Positions 1 to 6,235 of a stretch of 20,238 nucleotides of DNA are shown piece by piece; the first letter of the stretch is position 1; each line of letters starts with the position of its first letter. Under the pieces are notes generated by a model. The model was not told where the DNA came from and ran no database searches. It saw nothing but the letters and a program-made list of their open reading frames with translations. The translations under genes were made by a program, and so were the position numbers. Source of the DNA: CAYUAI01 sp964442745 (GTDB taxonomy: Bacteria; Pseudomonadota; Gammaproteobacteria; S012-40); contig CAYUAI010000072.1 in the NCBI GenBank assembly GCA_964442745.1, positions 1 to 20,238 on the forward strand, in the 5' to 3' direction.

Positions 1-1
1 A

Positions 2-472
2 ATAGAGGGTGCCATTCGTGATTTTGTGTTTAATGTACTATATACCCGTGGCGTTTGAGATTTAGGCTTTATTACGGCCCTATTTTCACCCTGACTGTGT
101 TGGAACTCCTCGCAATAATCTCGATATTACTCGTCGTTTCGCCTAGTCAGGACAAAAATATGTCTCGCACTCAATACCTAAATCTCAAACGCTGCGGGTA
201 TATCCACAAGAGTATTTGATTTGATGTCAATGTTGGAAGAAACCACATCATGTGATTTAGAGCAGCATTTGGCGAGTTTTCTTATTCGGAGAGCAGACAC
301 AGAGAGTACCGTCAGGATCAGTCATCAGGATATCGCCTCACATTTGGGCACTGCCCGAGAGGTGATTTCGCGACGGCTTAAGCAATTTGAAAAGCTGGGT
401 TTGATAAAAACCACGCGTGGTTGTATCACCATCACATCTGTGCGCGAACTGACATCTCTTAACATTCAATAG
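2..472 (+). pseudogene. Crp/Fnr-family transcription regulator, disrupted by a MITE-like insertion; 5' part outside the window
   Basis: Two in-frame pieces of one Crp/Fnr-type regulator are visible. The left piece (2-40) reads IEGAIRDFVFNVL, like the start of the dimerisation helix of this family. It then enters the inserted palindrome and stops at a TGA at 56-58. The right piece (203-472) reads STRVFDLMSMLEE and then a winged-helix HTH (SHLGTAREVISRRLKQFEKLG, about 325-405) ending at TAG 470-472. Deleting 41-202 (162 nt, 54 codons) gives the continuous text FVFNVLSTRVFDLMSMLEE, which fits the family. The cyclic-nucleotide/sensor domain would lie left of the window. Translation might restart at TTG 221 or ATG 224 and make a bare HTH of about 83 aa, but no good ribosome site is evident. 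The specific regulator type cannot be named. Confidence 0.8.
41..202. mobile_element. MITE-like palindromic insertion inside the Crp/Fnr gene
   Basis: The ends form a 26-bp inverted repeat: 41-66 (TATACCCG...GATTTAGG) pairs with 177-202 with only two mismatches. A second, nested imperfect repeat pairs 81-96 with 145-160 (13 of 16). The element carries no ORF of useful size, so it would depend on a transposase elsewhere. The flanks read CTATATACCCG on the left and CGGGTATATCC on the right, compatible with insertion at a TA dinucleotide as in the IS630/Tc1-mariner superfamily. The exact ends are ambiguous because of the TATA run. In-frame restoration of the host gene after removal of 41-202 supports an insertion rather than an ancestral palindrome. 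The family assignment is inference. Confidence 0.75.
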
Positions 473-578
473 AAAGGGGTTGCTCAAATATCTCAAACAA
501 AGCTTCTCGACAATCATACGCCGCCTTTAATTCATCAGACAAATCGAATAACACCCTTAATGATGAAAAGTCAGGCAT
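459..578 (-). pseudogene. Probable transposase fragment (ISL3-like), 39 codons
   Basis: A short minus-strand reading frame starts MPDFSSLRVLFDLSDELKAA and continues YDCREALFEIFEQPLSIE before a stop at 459-461. The pattern 'LSDELKAAYxxREALFEIFEQP' resembles, from memory of the family, the region of ISL3-type (IS204/IS1001/IS1165) transposases that reads roughly 'spELaeAYelKEalreIyeqp'. No other part of a transposase is present. Its end overlaps the last codons of the Crp/Fnr remnant on the other strand, so the useful similarity probably covers only about 473-567. It lies between two other broken genes, which fits a rearrangement scar. The family call is tentative. Confidence 0.35.
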
Positions 579-615
579 GCAAGCGTTAGAGCGGGAGAGT
601 ACTCAACTTTATCGA

Positions 616-795
616 CTATTTTAACCACACCATGACTAAACCATTCAGCTCACCTAACACCCTGTCTGCATCACTCAACAAACGCAGAATATCCCCATCA
701 GAAATGATCCAAGCATAATTAATAGAGGTTGGCGTAAAACTCTTATATTCGCACTGTTGCTGGTGATGACCCGCTTGATAATCATCAATATTCAT
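616..795 (-). pseudogene. Fic-family protein, N-terminal stump (59 aa)
   Basis: This 59-codon frame begins MNIDDYQAGHHQQQCEYKSF and continues TPTSINYAWIISDGDILRLL, SDADRVLGELNGL, then MVWLK and a TAG stop. The order 'yksF.Pt.IN..W...d..i..LLs.AdrvLGELN' is the N-terminal domain that precedes the catalytic Fido fold in Fic AMP-transferases of about 370 aa. Similarity ends right after LGELNGL, so the catalytic HxFx(D/E)GNGR motif and everything downstream are missing. A transposase scrap sits at the break, which points to loss by transposition or deletion. The start codon and the upstream operators are intact, so a short non-catalytic peptide could still be made. Confidence 0.65.
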
Positions 796-819
796 TTCTT
801 ATGTCAAAATTCCGCTTAG

Positions 820-851
820 TTTTCGATATTACGAATCTCTTATATCGAAAA
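820..851. promoter_or_regulatory. Dyad operator 1 upstream of the Fic remnant
   Basis: A perfect 13-bp inverted repeat (TAGTTTTCGATAT at 817-829, ATATCGAAAACTA at 842-854) with a 12-bp spacer lies about 22 bp upstream of the Fic start codon. The 32-bp core matches a second site at 891-922 at 23 of 32 positions, including the TTT.CGA and TATATCG half-sites. The repetition argues for a protein-binding site, possibly autoregulation of the Fic gene. The binding protein is unknown. Confidence 0.5.
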
Positions 852-890
852 CTAGCACTCATATGCCCACTATGTCAATTTTTCATGCAC

Positions 891-922
891 TTTCCGACAT
901 AAAGATTGTATTATATCGGGAA
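891..922. promoter_or_regulatory. Dyad operator 2, second copy of the 32-bp site
   Basis: The half-sites TTTCCGACATA and TTATATCGGGAA flank a short spacer. Aligned base for base with 820-851, 23 of 32 positions agree. The two copies start 71 bp apart, close to seven helical turns, so bound proteins could lie on nearly the same face of the DNA. The site lies 96-127 bp upstream of the Fic start. Confidence 0.45.
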
Positions 923-1286
923 CTCAGGCTTCATTTAACCCAAAGGCTTATCAAGCAAACACAAAATTACCGGGTAGCTCACTGAAGCATAGTATCAATA
1001 TCTATTTAACACCGATTTTCACAGACCCTTTAGCCGCAACAATAATGCATGAGCAAATATTAATCATCTTGAAATGTCTCGATATTTATCTTGCGGTTAA
1101 ATATTTCAATTTTCAAAGTTAATTTTTCTAGGGTGATTCCAATATTGAGTAATTAACGTATCTCACTACTATCAAGTTATGTGCTTTTTCCTTTCATCCA
1201 ATATCTCATGACGAAGCTTACAGTAAACGCTAAAGTCTCAATTTATGTTAACCCTAGCGTTTCAAAATTCAGCGAAAGAAAATTAA
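923..1286. other. AT-rich non-coding stretch between the Fic and IS1380 remnants
   Basis: I see no credible coding frame on either strand here. The only clear structure is an 8-bp inverted repeat (AAACGCTA at 1225-1232, TAGCGTTT at 1255-1262, 22-bp spacer) close to the 3' end of the IS1380 remnant. It could belong to an element end or be chance. The stretch is best read as decayed intergenic DNA. Confidence 0.4.
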
Positions 1287-1654
1287 CTACGCCGTCGCCT
1301 CCAGTCGAGTTAAAAATATGCTGATCAGATATTTTACGGTTTGATTACCACCCATGGTTAGAGTGATAACGCCACCGGGTTTTTTGATTCGACCAACGCG
1401 TTGAATCATTTTCTTGCGAAGCGTACCCATTTTTCCAAATGCCCAGAGAGCCGCACGCTTAGGTGTGGTGGTTCGTTCTTTGGGTTGTGTTCTCATTTGC
1501 AATTCGCGTGTTAAGTTGTGCGCGAAAATCGTGCCCAGCCAATAAAATTGATTCCCATTCTTCGTCTGGGTCGGCACATAATCCATCTGGGCTTGTGTTC
1601 TTTTATTGGTTAAAATCACGGTGTATAGATCCGGTAGATATGATTCCGACACGC
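1287..1654 (-). pseudogene. IS1380-family transposase, C-terminal remnant with internal deletion
   Basis: The minus-strand frame reads YTVILTNK, then RTQAQMDYVPTQTKNGNQFY, WLGTIFAHNLTRELQM, TTPKRAALWAFGKMGTLRKK, MIQRVGRIKKPGG and ITLTMGGNQTVKYL. These are characteristic C-terminal blocks of IS1380-type DDE transposases. In intact members about 20-30 residues, including the last catalytic Glu (region 'GR.sqE..i.ElK'), normally separate VILTNK from the QMDYVPT block. Here they abut near 1602, so an internal deletion is likely. Everything N-terminal of 'YLPDLYTV' is absent, and the frame instead runs into the GST gene. The remnant starts right after the GST stop and cannot be active. Confidence 0.8.
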
Positions 1655-2314
1655 CTAAACCGTAACCTCGTTCATTTCGATGATTTCTTTTTCTTGTTTG
1701 CCCGCCACAATCCACTGCTGCATATTCGGGTGTTGGATAACGCATTCCACATAAGCCTTTTCCATGGCATTCAGCGGCACATCGTAACCATCGAAACGAA
1801 GAACAACAGGGGCAAACATGGCATCGGCAATGCTATATTCACCGAATAACCAATCGCCACCAGAACCATATTCCGTTTTACATTTTTGCCAAATGTCCTT
1901 GATACGTTGAATATCGTTTTGCACGCTTGCGGATAATTTAAAATTACAGAATTTCTGGCGGCAATTCATGGGTAATTCATTTCTTAGATCGGTGAAACTG
2001 GAGTGCATTTCGGCACTCACCGATCGAGCGAAGGCTCTGGCATTTTTCTCAGCGGGCCAACCTTGACCCGTTAAATAGTTTTCAGAAAGGTATTCTAAAA
2101 TAGCTAACGTATCCCACACTTGTAAGCTATCATCCATTAAGATGGGAACCTTGTCGTTGGAGAAATAAGACGCTAATTGCGCATCGGTGGTCTCGGTAAA
2201 CAAGGCCATCCATTTTTCTGTAAATTCCAGTTGGAAATGTTTCATGAAGATCCAGGGTCTTAGCGACCAAGATGAATAATTTTTATTTCCAATAATCAGT
2301 ATTAACTCAGACAT
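1655..2314 (-). CDS. Glutathione S-transferase family protein
   Basis: This 219-aa cytosolic protein has the usual GST length and layout. A thioredoxin-like N-terminal domain (about 1-80) begins with GNKNYSSWSLRPW, where a Ser near 14-15 is the likely glutathione-activating residue. A cis-Pro segment VPIL (56-59) and a WDT at the place of the usual glutathione-binding E-S pair follow. The C-terminal all-alpha domain (about 90-205) carries FGEYSIADAMFAP, the conserved N-capping region of GSTs. Such enzymes conjugate or reduce electrophiles with glutathione; the substrate is unknown. The start is supported by AAGGA eight bases before ATG. The gene is intact although an IS1380 remnant begins directly at its stop codon. 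It appears monocistronic. Confidence 0.9.
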   Translation of the reverse strand: MSELILIIGNKNYSSWSLRPWIFMKHFQLEFTEKWMALFTETTDAQLASYFSNDKVPILMDDSLQVWDTLAILEYLSENYLTGQGWPAEKNARAFARSVSAEMHSSFTDLRNELPMNCRQKFCNFKLSASVQNDIQRIKDIWQKCKTEYGSGGDWLFGEYSIADAMFAPVVLRFDGYDVPLNAMEKAYVECVIQHPNMQQWIVAGKQEKEIIEMNEVTV

Positions 2315-2375
2315 GTCATGATTCCTTAACTAACAGCCGATGCATCCCGTTGACATGGAGTTTGGTAAAGGGTTT

Positions 2376-2381
2376 ATTATA
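2376..2381 (-). promoter_or_regulatory. Candidate -10 box of the GST promoter
   Basis: On the minus strand this hexamer is a perfect TATAAT, about 62 bp upstream of the GST start codon. The -35 region at the right distance is poor. The 2315-2596 gap has no convincing ORF. On the plus strand the same region also shows a TTGACA at 2350-2355, so the promoter's direction is not certain. Confidence 0.4.
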
Positions 2382-2420
2382 CTAACATCAAGTACCGATC
2401 GCCCTCTTCCGTTATCATTC

Positions 2421-2439
2421 AAGCGCTGTGCGTTTTTTT
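2421..2439 (+). terminator. Weak terminator-like hairpin with T7 tract
   Basis: AAGCGC (2421-2426) can pair with GCGTTT (2430-2435, one G-U pair) around a 3-nt loop, and the T-tract runs to 2439. No plus-strand gene precedes it. It would only make sense as the end of a short RNA from the TTGACA-like element at 2350-2355. Confidence 0.25.
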
Positions 2440-2596
2440 CGGAAAAAACACAAAGGGAATAGCCAAAGGGCCGAACAACGCGCCCAAAACACCGGATTTT
2501 TATCTCGTTTCTTTGCCACAACATGACAAATGATAACACTCAACACTAACATCACTATGGCGATAGCCAGGTACATATTGCAACCTCAAATTAGAT

Positions 2597-3193
2597 TTAA
2601 ACATTGCTCGTCCATGGGGCTGCCGTCTCATCGCGAATCATATCTTCCAGTGCATATTTTGGACAAACATACTCTTGCAAAAAATGGATTAATGATCGGG
2701 CAACACCGCGTAAGGCTTTTTCGCTGGCAGCATCGGTACATTGGTCATTGTCATCAAATATTTGTTGTACACCCGCAATGGACACCGCCCCTGGAATCAC
2801 AATCGCCCCCGTATGTGAGCAAACCCCTTTCAATTGCTCAAGGGTTTTAATCGCGCCAATACGCCCAGCGGCAACCCCGACTAAGGCAACCGGCTTGCCG
2901 GATAACGCTGAAGGAAAACCCATATTTTCAATAATCAATTTTGTCATGGCCGCAAACGTCCCATGATATTCCGGGCTGGCAATCACCACCCCGGATGCAT
3001 CTTTAACAGCATGGATTAATCGCTCACTATCATCACTTACCGCGCCACCAGGAAATGGCAAACTCAATTCTCTAGCATCAAACACAGTCGGTTCAATATC
3101 CTGTTGGCGTAACTCATCATTGACGACGCTCAACGCCTTAAAAGTAAAATTATTTGGCCGGCTGGTACCGGAAATGGTAACAATGTTTTTCAT
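2597..3193 (-). CDS. NADPH-dependent FMN reductase family protein
   Basis: This 198-aa flavodoxin-fold protein matches the NADPH-dependent FMN reductase family (ChrR/azoreductase-like). It begins MKNIVTISGTSRPNNFT, the phosphate-binding loop for FMN (family form GSxRxxS). Later blocks are SPEYHGTFAAMTKLIIENM, with a typical flavin-binding SPEYN/H-G turn near the middle, and GKPVALVGVAAGRIGA. The likely role is two-electron reduction of quinones, metal ions or flavins in the cytosol; the substrate cannot be read from sequence. The frame is open upstream to an ATG at 3232, but the family N-terminus fits the ATG at 3193. It is separated from its minus-strand neighbour by a hairpin at 3262-3287. 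Confidence 0.88.
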   Translation of the reverse strand: MKNIVTISGTSRPNNFTFKALSVVNDELRQQDIEPTVFDARELSLPFPGGAVSDDSERLIHAVKDASGVVIASPEYHGTFAAMTKLIIENMGFPSALSGKPVALVGVAAGRIGAIKTLEQLKGVCSHTGAIVIPGAVSIAGVQQIFDDNDQCTDAASEKALRGVARSLIHFLQEYVCPKYALEDMIRDETAAPWTSNV

Positions 3194-3261
3194 CGTGATA
3201 CTCTGAGGCAATGAATAAGGAAGAGGAGCCATCCTATGAGCCTAGGAGACTTGTAGAATTG

Positions 3262-3287
3262 GAATTGGGCCGAATACGACCCAATTC
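3262..3287. repeat. Intergenic hairpin between the eight-cysteine gene and the FMN reductase
   Basis: GAATTGGG (3262-3269) pairs perfectly with CCCAATTC (3280-3287). After one mismatch two further pairs close an AATA tetraloop. It lies 27 bp past the stop of the eight-cysteine gene in the direction of transcription. It has no U-tract, so it may be an RNA-end stabiliser, a weak terminator or a dyad operator for the FMN reductase gene. Confidence 0.4.
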
Positions 3288-3313
3288 ACGATAGCATACC
3301 GCTTAGGAATGGG

Positions 3314-4255
3314 CTATCTTATTCCCAAAGATTGATTTAATTTGCTCTTTGCCAAACAACTTCGTAGCTGATCATCCATGATCCAACCACATTCCCCATC
3401 ACCCTGCACTGAGCAAGTCGCGGTTTTATAACACGCATATTCTGGACGCCATTCGCAGGTGCTCACCATACCCTCATCCCCACAAATTTGCCCTGAGCAA
3501 CCCGTGGCTCGGCAATAACTCAGCTTTTCTCCTGCCACTTTCAGATAAAACTGATCAGCCACAATCCCTTGCGCAGAACCCGACGGCCCGGTGATCTCAA
3601 AAAAATGGCCAGCAATGGGCAAACCTTCATCACTGAAAACCGCCTCTTCAGCAAGCATACGCTGCTCACTGGTGGCTGCTACCTCGTCGAGGTCATAGCC
3701 AGCCAAGCTTTTAACCTTATTTTTATTGAGTATCTCGCCATCAAAACTTGGACAAGGCGCGGTAATACAATTAATTCCGTTGTGACCGAGATTAACAAAC
3801 ACACCATGAGGGACTTCATCGGTGGCGCTAACCCAGGCACTGCTCACTACCAACGTACCATATTGATCATTATTCAACAAACGGCCTTGCAACAAGGCAT
3901 TAGATTCACTCATTGCTTGACGTAGCTGGTATTTTTGCTCATTGGATAACTTGGGAATCATCAACCGCTCGGTGGCAACATAACACCATGGTTGGCGACT
4001 TCCGTCTAGACATTGGGTCAAGTTTCGATTAACTTGCTTAACAAACCAACCACCACAAATCGGAAAAACACATTTTCGCAAATCCGGTTTAACCACATAG
4101 TAGGACTCTTTTGTTGATGATGGTATTGGATACGGCAGCGGACCGGGGGTTGGATAAATATCTTTTCCCAAGCGAAAATCTTGGGCATTGACAACGAAGC
4201 AGTTCATGCTAAACACCGCGATTGAAGCTAAAAATATTGCTTTAGCATTCCACAC
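3314..4255 (-). CDS. Secreted cysteine-rich protein (DUF6748-like region plus eight-cysteine cluster)
   Basis: The start is a GTG at 4255, preceded by a strong AAGGAG six bases upstream; the open frame continues upstream to 4327 but lacks such a site. The 313-aa product begins with a hydrophobic signal peptide (AIFLASIAVFSMNCFVVNA, about 6-24, cleavage near Ala24). A Pro-rich linker precedes a domain with Cys62, Cys67, Cys82 and Cys91 (CVFPICGGWFVKQVN, CLDG, WCYVA) and a NCITAPCPSF block, which I recognise as DUF6748-like. The C-terminal part (246-300) holds exactly eight Cys (248, 253, 258, 267, 275, 281, 289, 300) in the pattern of the 'eight-cysteine-cluster' domain (CSGQIC, STCEWRPEYACYKTATC, CGW, CL). 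It is probably exported and disulfide-bonded. No enzymatic motif is seen and its function is unknown. Confidence 0.75.
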   Translation of the reverse strand: MWNAKAIFLASIAVFSMNCFVVNAQDFRLGKDIYPTPGPLPYPIPSSTKESYYVVKPDLRKCVFPICGGWFVKQVNRNLTQCLDGSRQPWCYVATERLMIPKLSNEQKYQLRQAMSESNALLQGRLLNNDQYGTLVVSSAWVSATDEVPHGVFVNLGHNGINCITAPCPSFDGEILNKNKVKSLAGYDLDEVAATSEQRMLAEEAVFSDEGLPIAGHFFEITGPSGSAQGIVADQFYLKVAGEKLSYCRATGCSGQICGDEGMVSTCEWRPEYACYKTATCSVQGDGECGWIMDDQLRSCLAKSKLNQSLGIR

Positions 4256-4617
4256 ATTTCTCTCCTTAAAAATATGATTAATAAATACCTTGGACAAAAT
4301 TTCAGTTCGCTGACAGTCAAGCATCAATCCATCGAACGAAAATGATTTACCAGCCTCAGAGTAACAGATTTCAGCGGGCTATAGCTAATCATTTTTGAGC
4401 GTTGAACAAGCTTGAGCGCCGATCTATCCGTGCGTTAAAAAATCCGTTAACCGCCCACTATAGAAGTTTTTTTTAGCCCACATGAGGAAAAAAATGAGTG
4501 TTAACAATGCCTAAAAATAGTTCAGCACGGGTGTATTTCATTCAGCTTAGCATGGTCGTAAAATAAGAGGTGCCAATCATTATTCAAGACCATGTAAGCC
4601 AATCCGTTAGCGCAACC
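4256..4617. other. Intergenic region upstream of the eight-cysteine gene
   Basis: About 360 bp without a supported gene. It must contain the promoter of the minus-strand gene at 4255, but I could not pick a convincing -35/-10 pair. Apart from a T8 run near 4469-4476 and short direct repeats (TTGAGCG twice near 4400), nothing stands out. Confidence 0.35.
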
Positions 4618-4640
4618 TTGTCACATAAAAAATGTGACAA
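4618..4640. terminator. Perfect 9-bp hairpin just past the nuclease gene
   Basis: TTGTCACAT (4618-4626) pairs perfectly with ATGTGACAA (4632-4640) around an A5 loop. It sits six bases beyond the stop codon of the minus-strand nuclease gene. There is no U-tract on either strand, so it is a transcript-end hairpin rather than a textbook intrinsic terminator. Confidence 0.4.
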
Positions 4641-4646
4641 CGCATG

Positions 4647-5903
4647 CTAGCTTTCAAATGATATTTCTATCCCAGGTCGCACCTCTTTCTCGGTATATGT
4701 CACATGACTCTGTAACTCACCTTCACTATTAAACAAAAATAACTCATCACCCGTGTTATTAAGGATCAGCTGATGAGCAAGCAACACAATCTTACGCTGG
4801 CTGTTAGCACGGATACGACCGGACAGTATAACAATATGACCGGCAAGATCCTGAAGTTGCCAACCTTCAATGGAGACATCATTGGCGCCCAGATTTTTAA
4901 TGCTAACGGTTTCCTTGTTCACATCGCGTTTTTTAGGGTCTGGCAACAACACACTGATCTGTAGTTTATTTTTTGTGTCACTCCCCCGCGAAGCAAGATC
5001 ATCGCTAATTTGTAAGGCAGAAGTCAACACCATTTGTGGCCGAGAACCAAACAAGCTGAGTTCGCCAGTCACATACGCATAACTACGACGAGCATAGTTC
5101 TCTCCATCACTGATGTAGCGATTCATGAGTAGCTGAATAATCTCCTGGCCGGCATTAGCATTCATCATCGGAATAAAAAGACTAAAAGGACGATCATCAC
5201 TCCCACAACTAATTAAGCCATGTTCACCCGTGATACGACGAATACCCCTTAACTCAGTAAAAATGGTCACTGTCTGATTGTTTTGCGCTTTCTGCACAAT
5301 CGCCTGATAATCGAGACGAGTATTCAACAACGTGGGAACAACCACCTTAAGTGCACGATATTCATCAATGATCCGGGCTCGCAATTTCCACCACGTGGTT
5401 AATGCCGCATAATTACGCCGCTCTGTTTGATTTACCGAAAGCTGATCCCATACACCAATATTTTTCTGTTGTGCCTGCTGCTCCGCCTGCGTATAACGAC
5501 GATGGTGATCATTAAACACCGCATTGCCATATTTCATAAAATAAGGGCTAAAACCGTTGCGTATGGTATATTCCTGGTAATCGATTCCATTGTGATGCAC
5601 AAATACCAGTAATCGACCATAATTGCCTCGGTATTTTTCGATACACACCTCAATGGGCTCATTGCCGAGAAACTCGATAATAACTTCACTCGCATCGGCA
5701 AAAAATGCCAGAGCAAATTCTTTCGCTTTTTTGCCCCACGGAGTAACGGGCTTGCTACCACCGGCATAAGACTCTTCCGCATCAAGTGCCAGGATGCGCA
5801 GAGATTCATCCGTCTCGCTGCCCGGTAAGAAAACCCTGATCGTATCACCGTCAACAACCCGACTAAACCTGACAGTAAGGTGGGTTCCTTTTAACTGAGT
5901 CAT
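4647..5903 (-). CDS. Staphylococcal-nuclease-like protein with C-terminal lamin-tail domain
   Basis: The 418-aa product starts at ATG 5903, six bases after AAGGAG. Residues about 8-155 are an SNase (OB-fold) domain: VVDGDT with Asp18/Asp20, LRILALDAEES with Arg36, Asp41 and Glu44, and YGR with Arg97. These correspond to the calcium-binding and catalytic Asp21, Arg35, Asp40, Glu43 and Arg87 of staphylococcal nuclease, so activity on DNA/RNA is plausible. The middle part (about 200-310) looks like a second OB-type segment but is not clearly assigned. The C-terminus (about 315-418; VSIKNLGANDVSIEGWQLQD, NNTGDELFLFN) is a lamin-tail domain, often found on bacterial nucleases and surface proteins. 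Unusually for this architecture, no signal peptide is visible, so it may act in the cytoplasm or use a non-classical route. Confidence 0.85.
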   Translation of the reverse strand: MTQLKGTHLTVRFSRVVDGDTIRVFLPGSETDESLRILALDAEESYAGGSKPVTPWGKKAKEFALAFFADASEVIIEFLGNEPIEVCIEKYRGNYGRLLVFVHHNGIDYQEYTIRNGFSPYFMKYGNAVFNDHHRRYTQAEQQAQQKNIGVWDQLSVNQTERRNYAALTTWWKLRARIIDEYRALKVVVPTLLNTRLDYQAIVQKAQNNQTVTIFTELRGIRRITGEHGLISCGSDDRPFSLFIPMMNANAGQEIIQLLMNRYISDGENYARRSYAYVTGELSLFGSRPQMVLTSALQISDDLASRGSDTKNKLQISVLLPDPKKRDVNKETVSIKNLGANDVSIEGWQLQDLAGHIVILSGRIRANSQRKIVLLAHQLILNNTGDELFLFNSEGELQSHVTYTEKEVRPGIEISFES

Positions 5904-6235
5904 CACTTTCTCCTTGTTGTTTAAGTATAGAAATTTAAGGTATGGATATGTGTAAATTTAGCATTCCTGGACCAATTGGCTAGCCACTCATGCTCGGAGG
6001 GTTATCATGGATTTCGAAAACGCAGAATGTTAAACCATTTTGGGCAATAATCAACCAAAAAATGCTTTTTTACGCTACTCATTGTTGAGTTCTGTTAAAA
6101 TTTAGAAGGCCAACGCATGGTTAATTTGACTGCAAACGGTGGATACGATACTTTCCATTGTGAATCTTTCAAAGACGGCCGGTTTTCCTTCCTAAAATTT
6201 TAACCGGCAACCACTACAAAAATCAGGAGTATCAT
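5904..6235. promoter_or_regulatory. Divergent intergenic region between the nuclease and DUF533 genes
   Basis: These 330 bp separate divergently transcribed genes and must hold both promoters. No strong -35/-10 pair could be chosen. Near its right end GCCGGTT (6178-6184) and AACCGGC (6202-6208) can form a 7-bp hairpin in the DUF533 leader, about 27 bases before the start codon. No gene is supported here. Confidence 0.35.

Noticed and set aside
41..202. Integron attC site or CRISPR repeat
   Set aside because: There is only one palindromic unit, without the R/L box motifs (GTTRRRY) of attC and without regularly spaced repeats.
1225..1262. 8-bp inverted repeat as an IS1380 terminal repeat or terminator
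   Set aside because: The repeat is short with a 22-bp spacer and no T-run, and I could not match it to a known IS end; it is mentioned only as structure in a non-coding stretch.
1463..1849. Plus-strand ORF of 128 aa across the IS1380 remnant and GST end
   Set aside because: It is the antisense shadow of two recognisable minus-strand sequences and has no family resemblance.
2330..2539. Minus-strand ORF of 69 aa between GST and the FMN reductase
   Set aside because: No recognisable composition or ribosome site; it covers the GST promoter region.
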